Positions 1-9,506 of a stretch of DNA of 64,000 nt are shown piece after piece. The position numbers were made by a program, and so were the translations under genes. Each line of letters begins with the position of its first letter. The stretch's first letter is position 1. Below the pieces are notes generated by a model. That model worked only from the letters and a program-made list of their open reading frames with translations. It ran no database searches and was not told where the DNA came from. The stretch comes from Pinus tabuliformis (lineage: Eukaryota > Streptophyta > Pinopsida > Pinales > Pinaceae). Location: positions 145,306,605-145,370,604 of the forward strand of contig CM062808.1 in the NCBI GenBank assembly GCA_031772625.1, in the 5' to 3' direction.

Positions 1-646
1 AGTGTTTTTGGGTGCGTCCCTGAAGCAACAGGACGCAGAGCAGTTGAAGGAACAGTGCGTTGGCACGCTGCACAGTAGAAGAATACCTGTGGGTGGTCGC
101 AGGAAAGCAGAAGGTGATCTGCGTCTATACGCAGGCCACAGAAGGGAAATCTGTGTCCCTGTCTTAAGATGTTCTGTTGATTGTATTTCTCTGTTGATAA
201 GGTGTTTTGGGTTAATTCTGTTATTGTTGATCTGATAACTGTTGTAGACAGTAACTGTTGTATACTTGTTGATCATTTGATGCTTTATGAAAAGAAGTAG
301 GGGGTTGTAGCTCCCCTCCAGGAGGAGACTGGAAAACGAGAGAGAGTTGTAGCTCTCTGCAGGTTGCAGCCTGCGTACTGGTAAAGGACTGCACCAGTAC
401 AAAATTATTGTAAAAGGAGTTTCTAATTTGAAAGAAGATAGAGACATATTGCAGCAGGTGGTTTTCACCCACATTGGGTTTCCACCTTACATCTTGTGTT
501 CTTTGGTGTGACTATCTGTTTTCTTTGTTCATGCTCATTATTTTATGGTACTGATATGCAAAAATAATTCAAAGTACAAATAAGGAAGATTTGTTAAATT
601 GCTAGATAATACTGATTCACCCCCCCTCTCAGTATTATTTCCAACA
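1..646 (+). repeat. 5' LTR of Copia-1 (3' part only)
   Basis: Identical apart from about ten substitutions to 6589-7234, and ends in CCAACA directly before the primer-binding site. Most differences fall in the first 130 bases, and several are CG to TG or CA changes, as expected from methylated DNA. The missing 5' part should match 5841-6588. ORFs on either strand here (for example 2-235 and 221-472) recur unchanged in the other LTR and are not genes. Confidence 0.93.
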
Positions 647-648
647 AT

Positions 649-660
649 TGGAATTAGAGC
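649..660 (+). other. Primer-binding site of Copia-1 (degenerate initiator-tRNA-Met type)
   Basis: TGGAATTAGAGC lies two bases after the LTR end. It matches the usual plant site TGGTATCAGAGC, which pairs with the 3' end of initiator tRNA-Met, at 10 of 12 positions. The related Copia-2 keeps the perfect version, so the two changes are probably mutations after insertion. Confidence 0.8.
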
Positions 661-705
661 AGGTCCTTCAGAGAAGCTTGATCGCTTGAAGGTAGATCGT
701 TCATC

Positions 706-2450
706 ATGAGCAACTACGAGAGAGAAGCATCAATCAGGCCACCGGTTTTTGATGGGACAAACTTCAACTATTGGAAGGTAAGAGTTACTGCATATCTTCA
801 ATCTCTTGGTACAGAAGTTTGGGACATTGCAGAAACAGGCTACGCTTTTCCTTCAGCTACTCCTACAGATCCAGCTGAGAAGAAGAAGTATGAAACAAAT
901 GCGAAAGCAGTCAGTACTCTATTAGGAAGTATATCCCAAACGGAATTCATGAAGGTAATGCACTTCAAATCCGCAAAAGAAATATGGGACAAAATGATCA
1001 TGAGCTATGAAGGAGATGAACAGGTAAAGCGTGCTAAACTTCAAACTCTCAGGATTCAATATGAGACTCTCAAGATGTATAATGATGAAAGTGTGGCTAA
1101 TTATTTTCTTCAGGTAGATGAGATTGTTAATTGTATGAAAAACTTGGGTGAAGAAATAAAAGAGGCTACAGTAATTGAAAAGATTCTAAGATCATTGTCC
1201 CCCAAGTTTGAATCTAAAGTGTCTGCAATAGAAGAAAAGGAAAATCTCCGAATTCTCACTATGTCTCAGCTACATGGAATTCTAACTTCTTATGAAATGA
1301 GAAAGGGAGGTCCATCAGACAGAAGGGAAGCTGCTTTCAAGGCATCAGGCAAAGAAGATTATTATGAAGCAAGCCATGTTCCGGAAGAAGAGGAAGAAGA
1401 ATCAAATTTTGTCAGAAATCTTCAAAGGGGTTCTGGAAGGTTCAGAGGTAAGATACCTTTTAAATTTTTTTCTTGTGGAAGAGTAGGTCATTATGCTGCA
1501 AAATGTCCTTATAAGGATAAAGGAAAGGAACATGCTAGATGGAACAAGAAACAAAGTGCAAATAAGAAAAGATACTAAACCCATGAAGATAGTGATGGTT
1601 TATCAAGCAGTGATGAAGATGAACAAGGTAATAAATATAAGTTGTTAATGGCATTTGAAGATGATGATTATGAGGATGTTGTAGATGTGGATAACCTCTA
1701 TGATGAAATTACTAGACTCAAGAGATGTATAGAAGAAAAGAATGTGATAATTGATACTCTACAATTTCAAATTGATGAAAAGGAAAAACATCTTGAAAAA
1801 CTAGAAGGTGAAATTGTTGGTCTCAGAAAAGAAATTGAGAAAACAAAAGCTATTAATCTTAAGTTTGTCAAAGGATCTGAAACTTTGGATGAGATTATCA
1901 ATGTGCAGTGGTCTCCTCTAAACAAGACAGGTTTGGGTTATAATGGAGAAACCTCTCAAGCATCCACCTCAAAAAGTTATCTTGATGCAGTAAGAAGAAA
2001 TGAGCAGAAGAACAATGAAGATAATCAGGTAAAGCAGGGACGTATTACAAACAGAAACTATCAGGGGCAATCCATCTTAAGGGTGAACAAAAGCTACAAC
2101 CAGCCACAGGTAAAATCTTCTCAGTTTGGTTAAAAAATAGATGAAAATAGAAATTACAATCAGTTGGGTGGTAGATTCAATAACCGCAGAAGCTTCTTCA
2201 ATGGACAATGCTTTTCTTGCCATAACTTTGGTCACAAAGCAGCCCAATGTGTTGCATATAAAACAATCATGACTAGGGAAGCTCAAAAACAAAGAAGTAA
2301 GACAGGGAGTACAAAAAGGACCTATAACAACTTTTCGGTTCTTGAAAATGAAGTTGAATGTTCTATTTGCAATAATTTTGGTCATGAAGACTCTGAATGC
2401 AGGAGCAGGTTTCAGGAGAAAAAGGAACAAGAGCAGAAAAAGGAACAAGC
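706..2450 (+). pseudogene. gag: Copia-1 gag region (nucleocapsid part of the Gag-Pol polyprotein), two stops
   Basis: Gag builds the cytoplasmic virus-like particle and binds the element RNA. The ATG at 706 (MSNYERE...) corresponds to the Copia-2 start. Seen in order: a UBN2/retrotransposon-gag fold at about 739-1300; a first zinc knuckle near 1459-1512 that has lost its first Cys (FFSCGRVGH, where Copia-2 has CFACGRVGH); an acidic stretch; a heptad-rich coiled coil at about 1690-1890; a KTGLGY motif at 1924-1941 typical of Sirevirus Gags; and two more CX2CX4HX4C knuckles at 2209-2250 and 2359-2400. Stops at 1576-1578 and 2131-2133 break the frame; Copia-2 reads through both. There is no frameshift, and the same frame continues into pol. 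In some Sireviruses the coiled coil binds dynein light chain; nothing here tests that. Confidence 0.9.
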
Positions 2451-5400
2451 CTCAAGCACCAAAACATGGAGAATAAAGGAACCTCAAACAGAAAGATGTG
2501 GGATAGCTTTTTATGCAGAGGGACAGGAAAATCTATGGTACATTGACAGTGGATGTTCGAAGCATATGACAGGTGATAAAGAAAAACTTGAGCCTTATTC
2601 TACTTTAGAAAAGGGAAAGAAAGTCTCTTTTGGAAATGATACTCCTGCAACTATAAAAGGAAAAGGCATTGCTCCGTTAAAAGAAAAGGTCAAGGCTGGA
2701 AATGTTTTGTATGTTGATGGATTAAAGCATAATCTTCTAAGTGTCAGCCATATGTGTGATAAAAAAACCGAGGTTATATTCAGATCAAATGGATGTCTTG
2801 TTCGTGATCTTGATACAGGTAAAACTGTTCTCAAAGGCAAAAGAACTCCAAATAATCTGTACATATTTGAAGAAGGACAACAACAATGCTATCTAAGCAA
2901 GGATGAAGAGCACTGGTTATGGCATCGAAGGTTGGGACATCTAAGCTTCTCACAAATAAGGAAAGCATGCAAATATCAAGCAGTTCGCGATCTTCCAGAT
3001 ATAAAAATTCCTGACAACACCATATGCAAATCATGTCAGTTTGGAAAACAAACCAGAACTAACTTTCCAGAGAAAGAAGGATCAGCTAGCATGCCTCTTG
3101 AGCTAGTACATACAGATACATGCGGTCCCTTCAGAAAAAGGACACCTCGAGGAGAAGAATACTTGATATTATTCATTGACGATTTCTCCAGGCTTGTATG
3201 GTTAGGACTTATGAAGCACAAAGATGAAGCATTCGAAAAATTCAAATCTTTCAAAGCCTTGGTTGAAAATGAATCCGGTCACAAAATTAAATGCCTCAGA
3301 TCCGACAGAGGTGGGGAATTTACTTCAAATGAATTTTTTGATTTCTGTGAAGAACATGGGATAAGAAGAGAATTCTCTAAGGCAAGAACTCCCCAGCAAA
3401 ATGGAGTTGTGGAAAGAATGAACAGAACAATCCAACAAATGGCTCGTTCTATGCTTGATGAATCAGGAACTCCCACAACTTTCTGGGGTGAAGCTGCACA
3501 TGCTGCGGTTATTATTCTCAACAAAACAAATGTCCGGGTGAACAACACTCAAACTCCTCATGAGATCTGGAGTGGTAAAACTCCTTCGGTAAAGCACTTC
3601 AAAATCTTTGGGAGCAAATGCTATATCAAGAATACTGATGAGCAGCTTGGCAAACTTGAACCTAGAGCAGATGAAGGCATTCTTCTTGGTTACTCTCCAC
3701 ATAGCAAAGCATACAAGTGCTACAATAAAAGACTTGGCAGAATTGTTGACAGCATTGATGTGGTGGTTGATGAGAAGGGATACATTCCTAGGCAAATACA
3801 TCGAGAAGACATCGAAGAAGATGAAGGCTACCCTCAGAGACAGAATGATGAAGAAGAAGAACCTCAAGCAGAACCTCAAGAAGAACCAGAGGAGAAAACA
3901 AGAATAGAAGAAAAGACTCCATCCAGATATGTTCAGAAGAACCATCCAGAATCTCATATTATGGGACAGAAAGAAGCAGGTGTACAAACTAGAAGAACAG
4001 TTGCAGAAGCTTCAAGCTATTTGGCATTACTCTCCTTGACTGAACCACAAAATGTGAAAGAGGCATGCAAAGATGAATGTTGGGTGAAAGCAATGGATGA
4101 AGAACTTGAGCAGATCGAAAAGAACAACACTTGGGAGCTAGTTCCTAGACCAAAAGATAAGAACGTTATCGGGACAAAATGGGTCTTCAAAAACAAGATG
4201 AATGAAAATGGAGAAGTTATTAGAAACAAAGCCAGACTTGTTTGTAAAGGGTATGCACAGCAAGAAGGAATAGACTTTGAAGAAACCTTTGCTCCTGTTG
4301 CAAGACTTGAGGCCATCTGAATGTTCCTTGCTCTCTCAAGTTTTCAAAACTTCAAAGTATTTCAAATGGACATGAAATCAGCCTTTCTGAATGGAGACTT
4401 GGAAGAAGAAGTGTACATTGAACAGCCAGATGGGTTCATTCTTGGAAATGATCCAAACCTTGTATGCAAATTTAAAAAGGCCCTCTATGGTCTCAAACAA
4501 GCTCCAAGGGCTTGGTACTACCGCTTGGACAAATATCTTCATCAACAAGGGTTCTCAAAAGGTTCAGCAGATAGCAATCTTTATATAAAAGTTGAAAATG
4601 ACAAATTGATAATACTTGTTGTGTATGTAGATGACATTATTTTTGGCAGCAATGAAGAAGCTATGAGTCAAAGCTTTGCCTCGATCATGCAGAAATAATT
4701 TGAAATGTCCTTACTAGGAGAACTGACATATTTCCTTGGTTTGCAAATCCAACAAAAGGAAGGAGGAATCTTTTTATCTCAAACCAAGTATCTCAAACAG
4801 ATTTTGAAGAAATATGGCATGGAAGATGCCAAACCAGTATGTACACCCATGGTCACAGGATGTAGCCTTAGTGCAAATGATGAATCTGCAGCAGTACATT
4901 AACCAACCTACAGATCTATGATTGGAAGTCTACTTTATTTGACAGGTACCCGACCAGACATCATGCATGCAGTTGGAATAGTTGGAAGATTTCAGGCAAA
5001 TCCGAAGGAGACTCATCTTCAGGCAGTGAAGAGAATTTTCAAATATCTTCAAGGGACTCAAAATTATGGCTTATGCTATCCTAGAGATACAGATCTTACT
5101 CTTCATGCTTATACAGATGCAGATTGGGCCGGAAGTGTGGATGACAGGAAAAGCACAAGTGGTGGTGCGTTCTTTATGGGTTCCAGACTGGTATCTTGGT
5201 TCAGCAAGAAACAGAGTTCGATTGCCTTGTCTACAGCTGAAGCGGAATATGTTGCTGTTGCATCTTGTTTCACTCAACTCCTTTGGATGATGCAGACTTT
5301 GCAGGATTTTCAAATCACTTGTACACCACCTATCCCCATCTTATGTGATAACACAAGTGCAATCAGCATCTCAAAGAATCCGGTTATGCATTCAAAAACC

Positions 5401-5577
5401 AAGCACATACCAATCAAGTACCATTTTCTCTGGGAACAAGTACTTGAACAGAAGGTCAAGTTGGAGTATGTTCCTTCTAAGGAACAAGTTGCTGATATTC
5501 TCACCAAACCATTGCCCAGGGACACTTTTGAATACCTCAGGCAAAAGCTGGGGGTTGTTGATGCATCATCTTGTTGA
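2451..5577 (+). pseudogene. pol: Copia-1 pol region: protease, integrase, reverse transcriptase, RNase H, three stops
   Basis: Continues the gag frame. Protease: WYIDSGCS with the catalytic DSG at 2545-2553. Integrase: an HHCC pre-integrase domain at about 2917-3040, then the catalytic core with Asp at 3115 (HTD), Asp at 3304 (SDRGG) and Glu at 3412 (VVERMNR), spacing DX35E between the last two. RT: starts near 4120 (TWELVPRP), with [24 protein letters not shown] and the YVDD active site at 4624-4635. RNase H: DADWAGS near 5116, LSTAEAEY, LCDNTSAI and the end motif ADILTKPLP. Protease-integrase-RT order is diagnostic of Ty1/copia. Stops at 4318-4320 (TGA where Copia-2 has CGA), 4696-4698 and 4900-4902 (TAA where Copia-2 has CAA) all fall in RT, so no full enzyme can be made. 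Confidence 0.93.
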
Positions 5578-5840
5578 ACCTCTTCTTATTGGTGGTATAG
5601 GCTCAGGGGGAGCACATAATGCATTGTTGGCATTATGGAGGATGGTCAGAAGGAGATCTTGGAAATAGCTGCAATATGTCTCTATCTCTTTCATGGTGGA
5701 TTATGGTGCCTCGCTGCAGATCTGGTTCATATTCAGGGGGAGCATGATCTTAGGGGGAGCATACCCCTTTTCCCTTGATTTCAAAGTGGGAGAATGAAGC
5801 TGAAGTTTGTGAGGTTGCCATCAAGTCCAAAGGGGGAGAT
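5578..5840 (+). other. Copia-1 3' untranslated region with four polypurine-tract-like repeats
   Basis: Between the RNase H stop and the 3' LTR there is no ORF. Four purine tracts of the AGGGGGAG type occur near 5605, 5734, 5751 and 5829-5839. The last (AAAGGGGGAGA) abuts the LTR start TGTTGG and is the functional polypurine tract by position. It primes plus-strand DNA synthesis. Multiple tracts before the 3' LTR are a described feature of Sireviruses. Confidence 0.75.
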
Positions 5841-6172
5841 TGTTGGCATTATGTTTTCTGGTATGGCTGTATGTTACAGATGTTGTACTTGATGGCAACT
5901 CCCGTGGCAAGGCTCTCAGTTTGTTGAAATTTAAGAAGGACGCAGGAAACCAGTTCAGAAGGTGCATACCTGCAGGTACACCATGCAAGGTCCGCGTCCA
6001 GAGACGCAGGCCAGCCATTTAGGGGGTGCGTCCACCTAGTGCACTCATTTCTAGGCAGAGAAAAGCTCACGTGGGGGTTTCTTGTGCTTTACTCTTGGTA
6101 TCTAGCCGACGATATTGTGTTATTATGGTGTCGGCTTGTGGTATTGTTCCATGTTTTGAGGAGGAGCTTGCC

Positions 6173-6180
6173 TATATAAA
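6173..6180 (+). promoter_or_regulatory. TATA box of the Copia-1 LTR promoter
   Basis: TATATAAA, about 330 bp into the LTR and followed by a short purine-rich stretch. It is the only good TATA element in the LTR and sits where the U3/R promoter of a plant copia LTR is expected. The start site itself is not visible. Confidence 0.55.
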
Positions 6181-6510
6181 GCAAAGGAGATCATTTGGAT
6201 TTAGCAAGTCTTTGGTTGAATATCTTATGATGTGAGATCTGGTCTAGATCTAAAAGGCGAATCTACTGAAGGACCGAGATCTCTTTGGCGCAAGATCAGA
6301 TCTGTAGATCTGACTGTTTGGGTTACACTTAAAGTCTTGAAATCATTCATACCCGAAGGGACGCAGGTACAGTGAAGGGCAAGTGCGCTGGGACGCAGCG
6401 CAGTAGAGAGAGATCTGCGTGGGGACGCAGGGCAGACCAGGTTCAGGTGCGTCTGGGACGCAGTTCAGTAACTGGATATCTGTGTGGGGACGCAGGACAA
6501 CCAAGGTTCA

Positions 6511-6640
6511 GGTGCGTCCCTGAAGCAACAGGACGCGGCGCGATAGTGTCTTTGGGTGCGTCCCTGCAGCAACAGGACGCGGCGCGATAGTGTTTTTGGG
6601 TGCGTCCCTAAAGCAACAGGACATAGAGCAATTGAAGGAA
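6511..6640 (+). repeat. 44-bp GC-rich tandem repeat inside the Copia-1 LTR
   Basis: The string GGTGCGTCCCT recurs at 6511, 6555 and 6599, giving a 44-bp period and nearly three copies. Each unit holds GCAACAGGACGC and GCGATAGTGT. Upstream, from 6360, looser copies of GGGACGCAG extend the pattern. The window-edge LTR shows only the last unit because the sequence begins there. Confidence 0.8.
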
Positions 6641-7234
6641 CAGTGCGTGGGCACGCTGCGCAGCAGAAGAATACCTGCGGGTGGTCGCAGGAAAGCAGAA
6701 GGTGATCTGCGTCTATACGCAGGCCACAGAAGGGAAATCTGTGTCCCTGTCTTAAGATGTTCTGTTGATTGTATTTCTCTGTTGATAAGGTGTTTTGGGT
6801 TAATTCTGTTATTGTTGATCTGATAACTGTTGTAGACAGTAACTGTTGTATACTTGTTGATCATTTGATGCTTTATGAAAAGAAGTAGGGGGTTGTAGCT
6901 CCCCTCCAGGAGGAGACTGGAAAACGAGAGAGAGTTGTAGCTCTCTGCAGGTTGCAGCCTGCGTACTGGTAAAGGACTGCACCAGTACAAAATTATTGTA
7001 AAAGGAGTTTCTAATTTGAAAGAAGATAGAGACATATTGCAGCAGGTGGTTTTCACCCACATTGGGTTTCCACCTTACATCTTGTGTTCTTTGGTGTGAC
7101 TATCTGTTTTCTTTGTTCATGCTCATTATTTTATGGTACTGATATGTAAAAATAATTCAAAGTACAAATAAGGAAGATTTGTTAAATTTCTAGATAATAC
7201 TGATTCACCCCCCCTCTCAGTATTATTTCCAACA

Positions 7235-7690
7235 TGTTCTTGCTCATTCATGAGGTGAAGAAGGCTTGAAGCTGGGAGGATGGCACTGGATCAAACTTCT
7301 TATGGGTTGTAATTCTCTTTGTTTTCAATAATGTTCTTCAAGATTTTTCCCAATTGATTGTGTTAATTGTAAATGCATTCATTTGTTTATCATATTTCTA
7401 ATTCTATGATGTTTATGATGTGATGGATCATTATGCTTTGACAAGTCTTTGTTTCTGTAGCTGTGCAAGTACTCTCTAAGCATGTTAAGTATGGGGAGGA
7501 GTTATGGGATTGCCAAAGGAGAGGGAGATCAAGCAAGGTTTCAAGCAAAAGTTACAGGTTGGTATTTCATAATCTCTTTCTTATCTATCACTCATAGGAA
7601 AGATAGTGAATTGCTCTGACTATTGTTTCTAGGGTAGCTACCAATCCTAGAGGGCTAGCATTTCCTAGAAGTACTAGTTTTCCCAAAACA
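7235..7690 (+). repeat. Left LTR of the gypsy array (3' part, cut by Copia-1)
   Basis: Aligns with the second half of the middle LTR (29840-30297) with several percent divergence, and ends CCCAAAACA just before the primer site. Copia-1 lies immediately to the left, so the first ~590 bp of this LTR must be off-window beyond Copia-1. The AATAAA of the other LTRs is AATAAT here (about 7327). Confidence 0.85.
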
Positions 7691-7693
7691 AAT

Positions 7694-7710
7694 TGGTGAC
7701 TCCACTAGGG
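7694..7710 (+). other. Primer-binding site of array unit A
   Basis: TGGTGACTCCACTAGGG, a few bases after the LTR end. Gypsy-D has the cleaner form TGGCGACTCCACTGGGG; the differences are transitions. This type of primer site is known from Ogre/Tat elements, where I recall it assigned to tRNA-Arg; the tRNA identity was not checked here. Confidence 0.75.
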
Positions 7711-9506
7711 AAAGATGATTTCTTTTTGCTATTTCTTTCTCTATGTTGAATTATATAATCTATAGATAGAGTCTGAAGTTAGCTGGCAAGCCTTTGAACC
7801 GCTTTTGTTCTACAATTGCGTAGTAGATAAATGCTGCTTCAATCAATCTCTGGTTTAGTTTACATCTTGAACATTTGATTTGAAAAAGCATCAAAATGCC
7901 CTTGATGGTAGCTTAGTATCCTCTTAGGACATTCCATTATACTTTTCTTGTTATTTTTCATTGAAATCGAGCTATATCCATTGAAAACTGCATCAAAATT
8001 GAGCCAAAAACACATTCAGAATCGCTCCATGTGACCATCGTACTGTCTTGCATTGTAACCTGGTATGCATCTCAGTTCCTGAAAGGGAAAAGTGCTATTC
8101 ATCGCACTGTCTATCACCAGCACCTGCGATGATGACTGAAACTCAAAATTCCCATCTAGGAAGTTGAGTTTTTTTACTAGTTTTCATTGTTGTTTGGTTG
8201 CTTGTTGAATTTGAATAGTATCCCATCATTGAAGCCAATTTACATCACTTAGATCAGCCTCTATTTAGCTTAAGATTTGTGAATGTTTTTTTGTATTTAT
8301 TTTCCATTTACAATCCATTGTCAAAAATTAGTGTTAATCAATTTGTTGTTTCGATAGAAAAAGTGTCGTAAAATCTTCAATTTTCGTCGAAAAAGTGAAG
8401 TGTCGTAAAATCCTCCTTCATAAATAACCGATTAAACTATTTTGGTGCATTTGATTTGATTTTATTTTGTTCAAAGTGTCGAAAATATATTAATTCAAAC
8501 TTGAAAGTGTCGTTTTGAGTCTTCCTTTCTCTCCTTGAATAAAAACTATCGAAATTTGTCATTTTGGGTGAAATATTTTGAGTCATTACTGCATTTAGTT
8601 TTCCTACTTGAATCATTCAAATTAAGGAGAGCTGAAAACAAATACATGCATTTTCATTTTAGAATTTTGGTATGTTTTCTAAAAGGATGATTTATGGAAA
8701 TTTCATTAGTGTGTGCTTTTTGGTGTTTGTATAAAAGTGCTTCTATGCTCTATCCCTTGTAGTGAGGATTTTCAATGTTCAAATAAACAAAAAGATTGCA
8801 TATCATTGTAGATGCATCTTTAGGAATTCCATATCACATTTCACAGTGAACCATCAAAGGAAATCTTTTAAGAAATATCAACTTAAAACGAATCTCAATC
8901 AACTTAACAACGCTTTGGAATCTAACACAACACATTTAGAGTTCTAGGCTAGAGACATGTTTCGGCGTCGTTAAAACTAGTGGCTATCATTTTCATTGAA
9001 GGTTGGGTGATTCCTCCTCTTTGATACGACAAGTGCTAGCACGGACTTGTGCTCCTCATACCAATGTGTATATATTGGGAGACCCCACTAGGCTTAAATC
9101 ATTTATCCATAGGAAACCGAGTCTCCCGCCTTATTGATCGCAATGCACTAAAGACAACATTCGGGAAGATTGACTGCCATACATAAAGTCCTTGGCAATT
9201 TCTCTTTAATTTATCACCAAGGTGTATATTGAAGTTTTGTGATTGGTCTGGTAAACCTTTCTGTCTAGATTCCCAGAGTAGTCACTTTCGTTTCTTTTCA
9301 ACTCCCTAAAAGAAAAGGTCCATCTGAGCACTTGTCCTTTCAAGCTCATTAAAAGTCGAAGGCAACTAGAGTCATCTTTAGCTTTTTCTCGACTCTTTAA
9401 AACTGAAAAAGAAAAGTTGTGTCCAAGTGTCATTAAAATAAATTGACCAAGAAATAACATCACTCTCCCTTAGTTGATTTTTAAGTTGATCAAGTAATCT
9501 GCAATC
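7711..9506 (+). other. Unit A 5' leader, no convincing ORF
   Basis: About 1.8 kb between primer site and gag. The only ORF of note, 8762-8947 (61 codons), has no recognisable features. Near 8030-8140 there are copies of the GTGCTATGCATCGCAC-type palindromic motif (GTGCTATTCATCGCAC here). At 9290-9440 there are two stem motifs, including AGAGTC...GACTCT around 9369-9396 and GAGCACTTGTC...AGCTCATTAAA, which recur in the 3' region of the same element. The equivalent leader in unit B (30318-32113) aligns along its whole length. Confidence 0.65.

Larger units (their letters stand above)
1..7234 (+). mobile_element. Copia-1: Sirevirus-like Ty1/copia retrotransposon, 5' end outside window
   Basis: A Ty1/copia element in the order LTR, primer site, gag, protease, integrase, RT, RNase H, polypurine tracts, LTR. 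The window opens inside the 5' LTR. Bases 1-646 align without net gaps to 6589-7234, and I count about ten differences (roughly 1.5%), so the insertion is fairly young. Sirevirus affinity is inferred from the long Gag with a coiled coil followed by a KTGLGY motif, from several zinc knuckles, and from repeated polypurine tracts before the 3' LTR. The five bases after the element (TGTTC, 7235-7239) are the expected right target-site duplication. The left one lies off-window. The target is the 5' LTR of the gypsy array: the undamaged middle LTR reads straight through the site at 29840. All domains are recognisable, but five premature stops make it non-autonomous. Confidence 0.93.
5841..7234 (+). 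repeat. 3' LTR of Copia-1, 1394 bp
   Basis: Starts TGTTGGCATT directly after the polypurine tract and ends TTTCCAACA, giving the TGTTGG...CCAACA terminal inverted repeat. A TATA box lies at 6173-6180. The region from about 6360 to 6740 is rich in the motif GGACGCAG/CTGCGTCC and contains 44-bp tandem repeats. The last 646 bp pair with the 5' LTR. The antisense 184-codon ORF inside it (6508-7062) is not supported as a gene. Confidence 0.93.

Noticed and set aside
3463..3987. 174-codon minus-strand ORF opposite Copia-1 integrase
   Set aside because: It is a shadow of the integrase/RT linker; the equivalent in Copia-2 (24134-24682) follows from the same coding sequence.
6508..7062. 184-codon minus-strand ORF in the Copia-1 LTR
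   Set aside because: It lies wholly within the LTR, partly recurs as 83-codon ORFs in both LTRs, has no domain, and is explained by low stop density in the GC-rich part.
7235..9500. Host intergenic DNA or host gene between Copia-1 and the gypsy gag
   Set aside because: The whole stretch aligns with the middle LTR and the leader of unit B, so it belongs to the gypsy array.
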